Source: Streptococcus himalayensis (GTDB lineage: Bacteria; Bacillota; Bacilli; Lactobacillales; Streptococcaceae). Taken from it: a stretch of 64,000 bases of DNA. Both the position numbers and the translations under genes were made by a program. Below the pieces are notes generated by a model. The model had not been told where the DNA came from. It did no database searches and saw nothing but the letters and a program-made list of their open reading frames with translations. Below, in pieces: positions 48,468-58,525 of the stretch. Every line of letters begins with the position of its first letter. Position 1 is the stretch's first letter. Location: positions 1,507,501 to 1,571,500 of the forward strand of contig NZ_CP016953.1 in assembly GCF_001708305.1 (NCBI RefSeq). Direction: 5' to 3'.

Positions 48468-49616
48468 ATGAAACATGTCTTTGTGATTGGAAGTCGCGGA
48501 CTTCCCGCGAAATATGGAGGGTTTGAAACCTTTGTCGAGCAATTAGTGACCCACCAAGAAAACAGGAATATCCAGTATCATGTGGCTTGTTTGTCAGATG
48601 AAACCCACCATGTGCATACCCTTTACAAGGGAGCGGATTGTTTTACCATCAATCCACCGAAGCTTGGACCAGCGCGCGTGATTGCCTATGATATGCTAGC
48701 GATTCGCTATGCCCTGTCTCTCGTGAAAAAAGAGAGAATAGAGCGTCCGATTTTCTATATTTTAGGAAACACTATCGGTGCCTTTATTGCACCGTTTGCT
48801 CACCAAATTCACGCTATTGGCGGGAGCCTTTTAATCAATCCAGACGGGCTAGAGTGGAAACGTAGTAAGTGGTCGCGTCCTGTCCAGGTCTATCTCCAGT
48901 ATTCTGAGAAAATGATGACCAAGCATGCCGATTTGGTAATTTCTGATAATATTGGGATTGAAGATTATATCAAGAACTCCTATCCATGGGCTCAGACCAA
49001 ATTTATCGCTTATGGGACAGATACCCACCTTTCAAAACTTGACAGCAAAGATCCGAACGTACGAGCATTTTTCACGAAATGGCAAAGTCAAGAGAAGGGA
49101 TATTATCTGATTGTGGGACGTTTTGTTCCTGAAAATAATTATGAGCAGATTTTGACAGAGTTTATGAAGTCTTCGACCGAGAGAGATCTATTGATTGTCT
49201 GCAATCATGAGGGAAATTCTTATTTTGAAAGACTTCGTGAAACGACAGGTTTTGATCAGGATGGTCGGATTAAATTTGTGGGAACAGTTTATGATCAAGA
49301 GTTATTGAAATATCTGCGTAATCAAGCTTTTGCCTATCTTCATGGGCATGAGGTTGGGGGAACCAATCCTAGTCTCTTGGAAGCCTTGGCACAGACAGAT
49401 TTGAATTTGGTCTTGGATGTTAGCTTTAACCACTATGTGGCAGAAGAGACGGCCTATTATTGGACAAAGGAGGAGAATTCTTTGGCTCAGCTGATTGATC
49501 AAGTGGATCAGAAGCAGGAGTTCACAGCCTTAGGCAATCAAGCAAAACAACAGATTCAACAACAGTATACTTGGGATAGGATTGTTGAGCAGTACGAGGA
49601 CTTATTTTTACAATGA
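48468..49616 (+). CDS. rgpA: Rhamnosyltransferase RgpA (DUF1972)
   Basis: GT4-like enzyme of 382 residues starting MKHVFVIGSRGLPAKYGGFE, the clear DUF1972 signature, with GGTNPSLLEAL as the C-terminal donor site. It adds the first rhamnose of the polyrhamnose backbone to the lipid carrier in known systems (GacB/RgpA). Start chosen at 48468 (GAGGAAG upstream) rather than TTG 48456. It overlaps rgpB by four bases. Confidence 0.9.
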   Translation: MKHVFVIGSRGLPAKYGGFETFVEQLVTHQENRNIQYHVACLSDETHHVHTLYKGADCFTINPPKLGPARVIAYDMLAIRYALSLVKKERIERPIFYILGNTIGAFIAPFAHQIHAIGGSLLINPDGLEWKRSKWSRPVQVYLQYSEKMMTKHADLVISDNIGIEDYIKNSYPWAQTKFIAYGTDTHLSKLDSKDPNVRAFFTKWQSQEKGYYLIVGRFVPENNYEQILTEFMKSSTERDLLIVCNHEGNSYFERLRETTGFDQDGRIKFVGTVYDQELLKYLRNQAFAYLHGHEVGGTNPSLLEALAQTDLNLVLDVSFNHYVAEETAYYWTKEENSLAQLIDQVDQKQEFTALGNQAKQQIQQQYTWDRIVEQYEDLFLQ

Positions 49617-50548
49617 AAGTCAATATTTTGATGTCCACCTATAATGGTGAACGATTTTTAAGAGAACAGATTGATAGCATTCGCAGGCAAACGGTTTCTG
49701 ATTGGACCTTGTTGATTCGAGATGATGGATCAAGCGATGGCACAAGGGACATTATTGAGGAATATTGCCAAAAAGATGAGCGAATTTCCTTCATCAATCC
49801 AGATGATACGACAAATCTTGGGGTAATAAACAGTTTTCATACCCTTTTGCAGTACAAAGCAGCGGATTACTATTTCTTTAGTGATCAGGATGATGTGTGG
49901 TTGGAGCATAAATTAGAATGGCAATTAGAAGAAGCTCAGGCTTACCCAGCAGACAAGCCTTTGCTAGTTTACACCGATTTAACCGTTGTTGGACAGGATT
50001 TGACAATCATGCATGAAAGCATGGTAAAAACGCAGTCGGACCATGCCAATACCCTTCTTGTTCAGGAATTAACAGAAAATACAGTCACAGGTGGTGTAGC
50101 CATGGTCAATCATACCTTGGCGGAGCTTTGGACAGGACAAGAAGCGCATGCCTTACTGATGCATGATTGGTATTTGGCACTTGTTGCGGCAGCTCTAGGA
50201 AACCTTGTCTATATTGAACAACCAACTGAACTCTACCGCCAGCATGAAGCAAATGTACTGGGAGCTAGAACTCTTAAAAAACGAATGCACAATTGGATTC
50301 GCCCCCATGTGTTATTTGCAAAATACTGGAAATTAATCAAGGACAGTCAAAGACAGGCTAGAAATCTCTTGGATTTGCCCCTGTCAGCCAAGGATAGAGA
50401 ACTAGTCGAGAATTTTATAACGATTATGGATGTTCCCTTTATGGAACGACTCAAGCGTATACGAGTGTATGGTTATCGGAAAAATAAGGCCTTTCACACC
50501 CTTGTTTTTACCGGTCTTATCCTCACAAAATTTGCCTATAAGGAGTAA
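49613..50548 (+). CDS. rgpB: Rhamnosyltransferase RgpB
   Basis: GT2 of 311 residues: LMSTYNGERFLREQIDS, RDDGSSDGTRDI and the DXD-type FSDQDDVW. It elongates the rhamnan chain in characterised rgp clusters. Linked to rgpA by ATGA and followed directly by rgpC. Confidence 0.9.
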   Translation: MKVNILMSTYNGERFLREQIDSIRRQTVSDWTLLIRDDGSSDGTRDIIEEYCQKDERISFINPDDTTNLGVINSFHTLLQYKAADYYFFSDQDDVWLEHKLEWQLEEAQAYPADKPLLVYTDLTVVGQDLTIMHESMVKTQSDHANTLLVQELTENTVTGGVAMVNHTLAELWTGQEAHALLMHDWYLALVAAALGNLVYIEQPTELYRQHEANVLGARTLKKRMHNWIRPHVLFAKYWKLIKDSQRQARNLLDLPLSAKDRELVENFITIMDVPFMERLKRIRVYGYRKNKAFHTLVFTGLILTKFAYKE

Positions 50549-51358
50549 ATGATGAATTTATTTCATAAAAAAAATGTGATTTTATTAAAAGAAATGGTCA
50601 AAACCGACTTTAAACTGCGTTATCAAGGGAGCTTGATTGGTCATTTATGGTCGATTTTGAAACCTCTTTTGTTATTTACCATTATGTATCTTGTATTTGT
50701 ACGTTTTTTACGCTTTGATGATGGAACCCCTCATTATGCAGTGAGTTTGTTACTCGGTATGGTGACGTGGAATTTCTTTACAGAAGCCACTAATATGGGG
50801 ATGCTATCGATTGCATCTCGGGGTGACTTATTAAGAAAAATTAATTTCCCGAAAGAAATTATCGTGTTCTCCTCTATCATCAATGCTTCTATTAATTATT
50901 TCATCAATTTATTAGTTGTTCTTAGCTTCTCACTGATCAATGGAGTTGCTCTCACATGGCAAATACTCATCATTGTTCCCCTATTTTTAGAATTATTGTT
51001 GTTTGCGACGGGGATTGCATTTATTTTAGCAACATTTTTTGTAAAATATAGAGATATTGGACCTATCTGGGAAGTTATTTTGCAGGCAGGGATGTATTCG
51101 ACACCGATTATTTATTCCCTAACCTACATTCTTCAACGAGGCCATTTAACGATTGCAAAAATCATGATGATGAACCCATTGGCACAAATTATTCAAGAAT
51201 TAAGACATTTTATTGTTTATTCTGGAGCAACCATTTCATGGGATATCTTTGAAAATAAGCTATTTTTAGCAATTCCCTATGTACTCTCTATTGCAGTATT
51301 TGCGCTTGGATACTCTCTTTTCAAACAAAAATCTAAGAAATTTGCGGAGATTTTATAA
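50549..51358 (+). CDS. rgpC: Polysaccharide ABC transporter permease RgpC
   Basis: ABC-2 type permease of 269 residues with six membrane helices and the typical start segment LRYQGSLIGHLWSILKPLL. It exports the lipid-linked polyrhamnose. AAGGAG lies immediately upstream; ATG 50549 or 50552 may be used. It shares one base with rgpD. Confidence 0.93.
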   Translation: MMNLFHKKNVILLKEMVKTDFKLRYQGSLIGHLWSILKPLLLFTIMYLVFVRFLRFDDGTPHYAVSLLLGMVTWNFFTEATNMGMLSIASRGDLLRKINFPKEIIVFSSIINASINYFINLLVVLSFSLINGVALTWQILIIVPLFLELLLFATGIAFILATFFVKYRDIGPIWEVILQAGMYSTPIIYSLTYILQRGHLTIAKIMMMNPLAQIIQELRHFIVYSGATISWDIFENKLFLAIPYVLSIAVFALGYSLFKQKSKKFAEIL

Positions 51359-52524
51359 TGCCAGAAAAACAAATTGCTTTAAAAGTTGAAAACGTAAGTA
51401 AATCTTTTCATTTACCAACAGAATCTACACAGAGCTTGCGAACAAGTTTGGTGAATTATTTTAGGGGAATAAAAGGTTATAAGGAACAACATGTATTAGA
51501 GAATGTCTCTTTTGAAGTTGAGAAAGGAGATTTTTTTGGAATTATTGGACGTAATGGTTCGGGTAAATCAACTCTTTTAAAGGTTATTTCTCAAATTTAT
51601 ACGCCAGAATCGGGCAAGGTCACTGTAAACGGCACTTTAGTCCCCTTCATCGAACTTGGGGTTGGTTTTAATCCAGAACTAACCGGTCGTGAAAATATTT
51701 ACTTGAATGGCGCTCTTCTTGGTTTTTCAAGAGAAGAAATTTCAGCTATGTATGATGATATTGTAGAATTTGCAGAGCTAGAAGAGTTTATGGATCAAAA
51801 ATTAAAGAATTATTCTAGTGGCATGCAGGTTCGTCTAGCTTTTTCGATTGCCATTAAGGCTCAAGGCGATATTTTAATTTTGGATGAAGTATTGGCTGTT
51901 GGAGATGAGGCTTTTCAGAGGAAGTGTTTTGACTATTTTGCACAATTAAAACGTGAGAAAAAAACAGTAATTTTAGTTACGCATTCAATGGAGCAAGTGC
52001 AGCGTTTCTGTAATAAAGCCATGTTGATTGATAAGGGATATCAGACAGTGATTGGAACTCCGATGGAGATTTCACAGATTTATAAGACTTTGAATGGAAT
52101 TGACGTTAAGACAGAAAGTGCTGGTCAGCTTGCTTCGCATGGGATTTCAGTAGAAGCTGATTTTAAAAATCAACAGAATGCAACTTTGCTGTTTAATTTT
52201 GATGTGTGTTTTGAACAAGAGATTCTTGATCCTGTGTTAACATTTACAATTCATAAAGATAATGGTGAACTACTGTATAGGTGGGTTTCTGATGAAGAAA
52301 TGGATGGTGAAATTAATGTAGTGGATCAAAGAGTTCATATAACATTTGACATTCAAAATATTTTTCCAAATGGGAAGTTTTTAACAGAACTTGGTGTTAA
52401 ATCACGTGACCGCTCTAAAGAATATGCGATATTTAGTGGAATCTCAAATTTTGAGTTGATCAACAGAGGGAAAGCTGGGAATAATATTTATTGGAAGCCA
52501 AAAGCAAATGTTAAGTTGATATAA
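51358..52524 (+). CDS. rgpD: Polysaccharide ABC transporter ATPase RgpD
   Basis: Protein of 388 residues. N-terminal ATPase: Walker A GRNGSGKST, signature YSSGMQVRLAF, Walker B ILILDEVLAVGDE. C-terminal beta-rich domain (about 260-388) of the Wzt type that may bind the glycan end. Partner of RgpC. Confidence 0.93.
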   Translation: MPEKQIALKVENVSKSFHLPTESTQSLRTSLVNYFRGIKGYKEQHVLENVSFEVEKGDFFGIIGRNGSGKSTLLKVISQIYTPESGKVTVNGTLVPFIELGVGFNPELTGRENIYLNGALLGFSREEISAMYDDIVEFAELEEFMDQKLKNYSSGMQVRLAFSIAIKAQGDILILDEVLAVGDEAFQRKCFDYFAQLKREKKTVILVTHSMEQVQRFCNKAMLIDKGYQTVIGTPMEISQIYKTLNGIDVKTESAGQLASHGISVEADFKNQQNATLLFNFDVCFEQEILDPVLTFTIHKDNGELLYRWVSDEEMDGEINVVDQRVHITFDIQNIFPNGKFLTELGVKSRDRSKEYAIFSGISNFELINRGKAGNNIYWKPKANVKLI

Positions 52525-52539
52525 TCAAAGAGGTGCAAG

Positions 52540-53787
52540 ATGTTTCAAAACAAGAAAATTTTAATCACTCATATATGGTTACGCGGTTTTAGTGGAGCAG
52601 AAATTAATATATTAGAACTCGCTTCATTTTTTAAAAATAATGGTGCAGAAGTTGAAGTATTTACGCTGTCTGCCCAAGATCCGATGAAGTCTGAGTTTGA
52701 AACGAGAGAGATTTGTCTGATTACAGATTATTTTCATCCGTTTGATCTAAGTAGATATGATTATATTTGGTCTGCGCAAAATATTCTTCCAGCGTCTATT
52801 ATTAAAAGCTTAGGACAAAAACGTGAAAAAACACCGAAATTTTTATTTTTTCATATGGCTGCTTTACCAGAACATGTTTTGGAACAACCGTTTGTGTATC
52901 AATTGGAAGAACATATTTCTTCTGGAACATTAGCGATTTCACAAGAAATTGTAGATTGTAATCTTCATCGATTTTTTAGAGAGATTCCAAATTTACAATT
53001 TTATCAAAATCCCGTCCCTTCTGAATATCTAAAAGAAAAGTATAGTTGTTCTCAAGTGGAGTTGAAAAAGATTCTAGTCATTTCAAATCATCCTCCTCAA
53101 GAAATCAAGGATTTAAAGGAAGAATTAAAGGAATACAAAATCGAAGTAGATTATTATGGTGTATGGGCAGATAAGTATGAGTTAATCAGTCCGGATTTAT
53201 TGGCAAGATATGATTGTGTGATTGGTATTGGGAAAAATATTCCTTATTGTTTGGTGATGGGAAAACCGATTTATGTATATGATCATTTTGCAGGCCCAGG
53301 TTTTCTTACAGATGAAAATTTTGAATTAGCGGAATATCATAATTTTTCAGGTAGAGGTTTTGAAGAACAAAAGCGCACAAGTAAAGAAATCGCCAAAGAT
53401 ATTGTTGCTAATTTTTCTGCTGCTAAAAATTTTCAAGAAAAAAATTTGGAAAGATTTCAAGAGCAGTTCTCTCTTCAAAATATTATCCCTTTAATTTTGA
53501 AAACGGTAGAGCAGCGTGCGGAAGTTGGGACAATTTTTGATTCCTATTATATCACTTATTTACTAGCGATGAATACACTGATAAAGGATCTTGTTCGTTT
53601 GAATAATGATACTATGAATCTTTGGGAAGGAATTCATAATCTTGAAGGAGAGTTAGAATCTCTTAAAATAGTTGCGGACGAGCGAGAGGTCATAAAAAAT
53701 GAGTTGGAATTATTAAAACTTTCAAGATTTTATAAATTATCTTTAGTATGGACAAAGATTAAAAAGATATTAAGAAATAAGGAATAA
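52540..53787 (+). CDS. Glycosyltransferase, GT-B-like
   Basis: Protein of 415 residues starting ILITHIWLRGFSGAEINILEL, like the N-terminal half of GT4 enzymes, with YDCVIGIGKNIPYCLVMGKP in the second half. A C-terminal coiled coil (about 355-400, LNNDTMNLWEGIHNLEGELES) ends in basic KIKKILRN. It sits where rgpE would be in S. mutans but does not resemble it clearly. Predicted rhamnan-modifying transferase. Confidence 0.68.
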   Translation: MFQNKKILITHIWLRGFSGAEINILELASFFKNNGAEVEVFTLSAQDPMKSEFETREICLITDYFHPFDLSRYDYIWSAQNILPASIIKSLGQKREKTPKFLFFHMAALPEHVLEQPFVYQLEEHISSGTLAISQEIVDCNLHRFFREIPNLQFYQNPVPSEYLKEKYSCSQVELKKILVISNHPPQEIKDLKEELKEYKIEVDYYGVWADKYELISPDLLARYDCVIGIGKNIPYCLVMGKPIYVYDHFAGPGFLTDENFELAEYHNFSGRGFEEQKRTSKEIAKDIVANFSAAKNFQEKNLERFQEQFSLQNIIPLILKTVEQRAEVGTIFDSYYITYLLAMNTLIKDLVRLNNDTMNLWEGIHNLEGELESLKIVADEREVIKNELELLKLSRFYKLSLVWTKIKKILRNKE

Positions 53788-53792
53788 ATAAG

Positions 53793-55022
53793 ATGAATAA
53801 GTTAATATCGACTTATAAAAATGAAGGTACGAGAGCTACTTTACGAAAAATAAGTCATAAATTGAAGAGTATTAAGTATCCTAGTGGAGAGATGTCCCCC
53901 AAAATTGATATGTCTGCTATTCCTGTTATGCCACAATTGGAAGATTTGATAAAGGCAGATTATATCCATCAACCTTATGTGAAACCAGAAAAACTAGATA
54001 AGGATCGATTAAATATTGCATGGGTGACTCCTCCTGTTGGTCCAGGAGGGGGAGGGCATACCACCATTTCCCGATTTGTAAAGTATTTGCAATCTCAAGG
54101 ACATCGTCTAACCTTTTATCTTTATAGAAACAATACGATTCCTCAATCTGCCAAGGAAGCACAGGATATTTTTGAACGATCCTATAAACTCAATGTTCCT
54201 GTAAAGGAGATAGAGGAATTTCAAGATGAGGATGTCGTTTTTGCGACTAGCTGGGAAACTGCTTATGCTGTATTTAATTTGATTGGAGAAAATTTACATA
54301 AATTTTATTTTGTCCAAGATTTTGAGCCTATATTTTATGGTGTTGGCTCTCGTTATAAATTAGCAGAGGCTACCTATAAATTTGGATTTTATGGAATCAC
54401 AGCAGGAGCGTGGCTTCCTGATAAAGTCAAAGAATATGGTATGGAAGCAGATTATTTTAATTTTGGAGCAGACATTGATATCTATAGACCTAAAGCCCCA
54501 ATTTTAAAAAAGAAAAAAATAGCTTTTTATGCTCGTGCCCACACAGAAAGACGCGGTTTCGAATTGGGTGTCATGGCTTTGAAAATTTTTAAAGAGAAGC
54601 ATCCAGAATATGAGATTGAGTTTTTTGGACAAGAGATGTCAAATTATGATATTCCTTTTGAATTTACAGATAGAGGTATTTTAAATAAGCAAGAACTAGC
54701 AGAAATTTATCACGAAAGTGTTGCTTGCTTAGTTCTTTCTTTGACAAATGTTTCTCTTCTTCCACTTGAACTCTTAGTAGCAGGCTGTGTACCAGTTATG
54801 AATACGGGAGACAATAATACGAAAGTATTAGGAGATAATACTGATATTGTCTACGCAGAGGCCTATCCTATTGATTTAGCTACAAAATTATCCGAAGTAG
54901 TGGAGAGAGAAGCTATCAGTGAATATGCTGAAGAAATAAGTCAGAAATACCAAGCCACATCATGGGAAGAGAGCTATAAAAAAGTGGAAGAGATTATTTT
55001 ACGTGAGGTAACTCGTGTCTAA
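53793..55022 (+). CDS. Glycosyltransferase, WsaF-like (rhamnosyltransferase candidate)
   Basis: Protein of 409 residues. WVTPPVGPGGGGHTTISRF resembles WsaF-type rhamnosyltransferases, and the donor-binding half has FYARAHTERRGFELGV and SLTNVSLLPLELLVAGC. A cytoplasmic GT-B enzyme probably extending or capping the rhamnan. It overlaps the next gene by eight bases. Confidence 0.7.
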   Translation: MNKLISTYKNEGTRATLRKISHKLKSIKYPSGEMSPKIDMSAIPVMPQLEDLIKADYIHQPYVKPEKLDKDRLNIAWVTPPVGPGGGGHTTISRFVKYLQSQGHRLTFYLYRNNTIPQSAKEAQDIFERSYKLNVPVKEIEEFQDEDVVFATSWETAYAVFNLIGENLHKFYFVQDFEPIFYGVGSRYKLAEATYKFGFYGITAGAWLPDKVKEYGMEADYFNFGADIDIYRPKAPILKKKKIAFYARAHTERRGFELGVMALKIFKEKHPEYEIEFFGQEMSNYDIPFEFTDRGILNKQELAEIYHESVACLVLSLTNVSLLPLELLVAGCVPVMNTGDNNTKVLGDNTDIVYAEAYPIDLATKLSEVVEREAISEYAEEISQKYQATSWEESYKKVEEIILREVTRV

Positions 55023-55992
55023 CAATAAGAAAGCGACTATTTTTATCCCTGTTTATAATGGGGAAAACGATCATTTGGAAGAGACTTTAGCAGCCTTGTA
55101 TCGCCAAAAAACAAATTTTGAGTGGGATGTATTGATTACTGATTCAGGTTCTAGAGATAAATCTGTAGAAATTATAGAACGATTTGCTGAAAAGTACGGC
55201 AATATTCAGTTGAAAAAAATTGCTAAAGAAGATTATTCTCACGGGGGTACACGTCAAATGGCTGCTGAGATTTCTTCAGGAGAAATCATGGTTTACTTGA
55301 GTCAAGATGCGGTTCCTTATAATGAAAATTGGTTGACAGAGATGGTTACTCCATTTGCATTAAATCCTAATATAGCAGGAGTAGTAGCACGTCAGAAACC
55401 TCGTTTAGCCTGCTTTCCAGCGATGAAGTATGATATTGAAGCAGTATTTCGTGAACAGGGTGCAGAAGATGCTTTGACTTTCTGGACACGTTCGGATGAA
55501 ACATTAAAAGGGACATATACAAAGGAATCCTTTTATAGTGATGTCTGTTCTTCAGCCCCTCGTGAGTTTTTGGTCAATCAGATTGGCTATCGTCAGGTAG
55601 CTTATTCTGAAGATTACGAGTATGGAAAAGATATTTTAGACGCTGGATATATCAAGGTTTATAATGCCAAAGCAATTGTAGAACATTCGAATGATGTTCT
55701 ATTGTCGCAGTATAGAAAGCGCATGTTTGATGAAACTTATAATATTCGTATCAATAGTGGAGTGACGACTCCTGTATCTCTAGCAACTCTAGTTATGAAT
55801 ACGGTTAAAGGAAGTTTGAAAGATGCTGTCAAAATTTGTAGGGATAGCGATTTTTCACGAAAACGAAAATTGTATTGGCTATGCGTAAATCCTTTATTTC
55901 ATCTAGAAAAATGGAGGGGGTTTCGCTTAGCGAATAAAGTAGATATATCTGAAGATCATAGCAGATACTCATTAGAGAAGAGTGGGGGATAG
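55015..55992 (+). CDS. Glycosyltransferase family 2 (rhamnosyltransferase-like)
   Basis: GT2 of 325 residues: FIPVYNGENDHLEETLAAL, ITDSGSRDKSV and, in place of the usual DXD, YLSQDAVPYN, with EDYEYGKDILDAGY as probable catalytic region. It is similar in style to RfbN-like rhamnosyltransferases. Third transferase after rgpD; no RgpF-sized protein is present, so the three may divide its work. Confidence 0.72.
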   Translation: MSNNKKATIFIPVYNGENDHLEETLAALYRQKTNFEWDVLITDSGSRDKSVEIIERFAEKYGNIQLKKIAKEDYSHGGTRQMAAEISSGEIMVYLSQDAVPYNENWLTEMVTPFALNPNIAGVVARQKPRLACFPAMKYDIEAVFREQGAEDALTFWTRSDETLKGTYTKESFYSDVCSSAPREFLVNQIGYRQVAYSEDYEYGKDILDAGYIKVYNAKAIVEHSNDVLLSQYRKRMFDETYNIRINSGVTTPVSLATLVMNTVKGSLKDAVKICRDSDFSRKRKLYWLCVNPLFHLEKWRGFRLANKVDISEDHSRYSLEKSGG

Positions 55993-56009
55993 GAGCATAG
56001 GAATAGATT

Positions 56010-58442
56010 ATGCCAATTAAACAAAAGTTATATTATTTGTTACTATTATTTTTATTCTATATTATCAGTTATAAGGAAATAACTTATAATATTATCGGAA
56101 TAGGTTTATTACGATCGTCTCATTTAGAACAGTATTATCAAATGGGATTTACTATTTCTATTATAATATTGATTTGGGTATTCTCTAATTATGTTTCCGT
56201 AAAATTATTTTTTGAACTTACGATTCTTTATTTATTTTATTTAACATCATCTTATTTTATGAAGATGACCTTAAAAATTAATGATAATCAATTTATTTGG
56301 AATCAATTTTCAAAAAATCATTTTCTACAAACCAATTTTGTATGGATTTTAGTTATCATTTTATCTTTATCATTTATTGTAAGAGTGATTAAAGAGTTTT
56401 ATTTCCCTACTCTTATAAATTTGAGCACCTCTAGACTGACATACAGAATACTAGTAAGTCAATTTTTGACATCTTTTATTTTAACTGGTAATCAAATGAA
56501 AGATAGAATATTGACCAATCGACTTATCTCAATAGATTTACAGAATAAAGGTGAAATATTTCAAAATTTATTTATCTATACTCTATTATGCTACCTTGTG
56601 ATTTCTGTTTTATCTTACTTGTTTATAAAAGCTTGCGGAAATTTGTTCAAAAATAAAGTTAGTTTGTCTTTAGCTGTTACAACAAGCGTGATTCTGGGAG
56701 CGATTTTTAACTATTATATTCAAATTGGGATTACAGAATACGGGAAATGGTATGACTATTACATTGTTTCAGGAGCTACCTTTTTTCAAATATTTATTTT
56801 GACAGGAGTTTTTCTGGGAGTATATCTTATATGTAATAGATATATATTTGGAACAGTTTTTAATATTATTTTTGGAACTGCAATTAGTGTTATAAATAGT
56901 ATCAAATTTGATATGAGAAGTGAACCTTTTATTCCTGCGGATTTATCCTGGTGGAAAGAATTTCAAACATTGTCAAAATTTATTTCGATTGATATTGTTC
57001 CGATTATGTGGGGAATTTTTTTACTGTTATTTTTTACTTTATATTTGCAGAGGCGTGGTCTGCTATCTGGTAAAATTGTATCCAAAAATTGGAAAAGATT
57101 GTTGTATGTTGTACTCATTTGGCAAATATTTGTAGGAATTGTACACGTATTTTCTCAGGCAAAAGATGAAAACATTCCTAAAGGAATTCCGGTATTATCG
57201 TCGGTCAATAATGTATATGACATCGCTTGGCAAGGATTGAATGCAAGAGCAAGATTTCAATCATTAAGCTATGTTTGGATGAAACAGTTTTCGATTAAAG
57301 TGATGGAAACACCTGTAAGGTATTCAAAATCTGCTATTGATGAGATAGTTCAAAAATATAAAACACATTCAAATGAGCTGAATCGCAGTAGAATAAATTC
57401 TATTTCTGATCAAACTGTTATTTATGTTTTGAGCGAAAGTTTATCGAATCCAAAACACATTCCTCAAATTACAGCCTCAACAGAAGTTCTACCGAATATT
57501 GAGGAGATAAAGAGCAAAACAACTAGTGGAATGATGAAGTCTGATGGATACGGTGGAGGAACAGCCAATATGGAGTTTCAGACTTTGACAGGATTACCTA
57601 AATATAATTTTACTTCTTTTGTGTCGATTCTCTATACGGAGGTTGTACCAAGATTTTCAATATTTCCAACAATCAGTGATCAATTTTTATCAAATAATAG
57701 AATTGTTCTACATTTTGCTCATGCAAACAATTATTCAAGAAATATTATTTACAAACGTCTGGATTTTGATAAGCAGATATTTTTAAAGAATGGAAATGTA
57801 AAGATAGAACCACCTTCTATTCTGGGCGCTCATCCTAGTGATCAGTCAACTTATGATGAGTTAATAAGACAGTTGGATGTTAACGAAAGTCAATTTTTTT
57901 CAGTAATGACAATGCAAAATCATGCACCTTGGTATTTCGATACACCAGAAAATCTAATTGTAACAGGAGAAGGATTTACGAATTCTGAGAATTCTTCCTT
58001 AACTTCTTATTCCCGTTTACTTTATCAAACTGATCAGGCTACGAAAAAATTTTTAGATGATTTATCTAAGGTGAATAAAAAAATTACGGTTGTTTTTTAT
58101 GGTGATCATTTACCAGGTTTATACCCTAAATCAGCATTTGAGAAGAATCCAGATAGTCAATATCTCACGGATTACTTTATATGGAGTAATTTTGATACGC
58201 CTAAATTGGATTATCCGCTTGTAAATTCTAGTGACTTTACAGCTTTAACGCTAGAACAAACAAATTCAAAGGTATCACCTTATTATGCCTTGCTTACAGA
58301 GGTCTTGCATAAGGCAAGTGTAGATAAGAATGAATTAGATGATGAAGGAAGAGCGATTGCAGAAGATTTAAAACTAGTGCAGTATGACTTAGTTGCTGGG
58401 AAAGGCTATCTTCCAAAGGAATTTTTTGAAATCCCTAAATAG
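56010..58442 (+). CDS. LTA synthase-like glycerol-phosphate transferase (GacH-like)
   Basis: Protein of 810 residues. About ten membrane helices (1-400) precede an extracellular sulfatase-like domain with VIYVLSESLSNP, the likely catalytic threonine in GGGTANMEFQTLTG (Thr518), QNHAPWYF and YGDHLPG. In group A Streptococcus GacH adds sn-glycerol-1-phosphate to the side-chain GlcNAc and so controls sensitivity to phospholipase A2 and zinc. Position at the cluster end and the paired helices and domain support the same role. Terminator follows. Confidence 0.85.
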   Translation: MPIKQKLYYLLLLFLFYIISYKEITYNIIGIGLLRSSHLEQYYQMGFTISIIILIWVFSNYVSVKLFFELTILYLFYLTSSYFMKMTLKINDNQFIWNQFSKNHFLQTNFVWILVIILSLSFIVRVIKEFYFPTLINLSTSRLTYRILVSQFLTSFILTGNQMKDRILTNRLISIDLQNKGEIFQNLFIYTLLCYLVISVLSYLFIKACGNLFKNKVSLSLAVTTSVILGAIFNYYIQIGITEYGKWYDYYIVSGATFFQIFILTGVFLGVYLICNRYIFGTVFNIIFGTAISVINSIKFDMRSEPFIPADLSWWKEFQTLSKFISIDIVPIMWGIFLLLFFTLYLQRRGLLSGKIVSKNWKRLLYVVLIWQIFVGIVHVFSQAKDENIPKGIPVLSSVNNVYDIAWQGLNARARFQSLSYVWMKQFSIKVMETPVRYSKSAIDEIVQKYKTHSNELNRSRINSISDQTVIYVLSESLSNPKHIPQITASTEVLPNIEEIKSKTTSGMMKSDGYGGGTANMEFQTLTGLPKYNFTSFVSILYTEVVPRFSIFPTISDQFLSNNRIVLHFAHANNYSRNIIYKRLDFDKQIFLKNGNVKIEPPSILGAHPSDQSTYDELIRQLDVNESQFFSVMTMQNHAPWYFDTPENLIVTGEGFTNSENSSLTSYSRLLYQTDQATKKFLDDLSKVNKKITVVFYGDHLPGLYPKSAFEKNPDSQYLTDYFIWSNFDTPKLDYPLVNSSDFTALTLEQTNSKVSPYYALLTEVLHKASVDKNELDDEGRAIAEDLKLVQYDLVAGKGYLPKEFFEIPK

Positions 58443-58460
58443 GCATTTTAAATTTACAAA

Positions 58461-58490
58461 ATAGAATAGTTCGTCTATTCTATTTTTTTT
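58461..58490 (+). terminator. Terminator of the rhamnose polysaccharide locus
   Basis: ATAGAATAG (58461-58469) with CTATTCTAT (58475-58483), loop TTCGT, then eight T residues. Confidence 0.9.
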
Positions 58491-58525
58491 GATTTTATGG
58501 TAAACTATATAGGAGGAGGTAAGCG

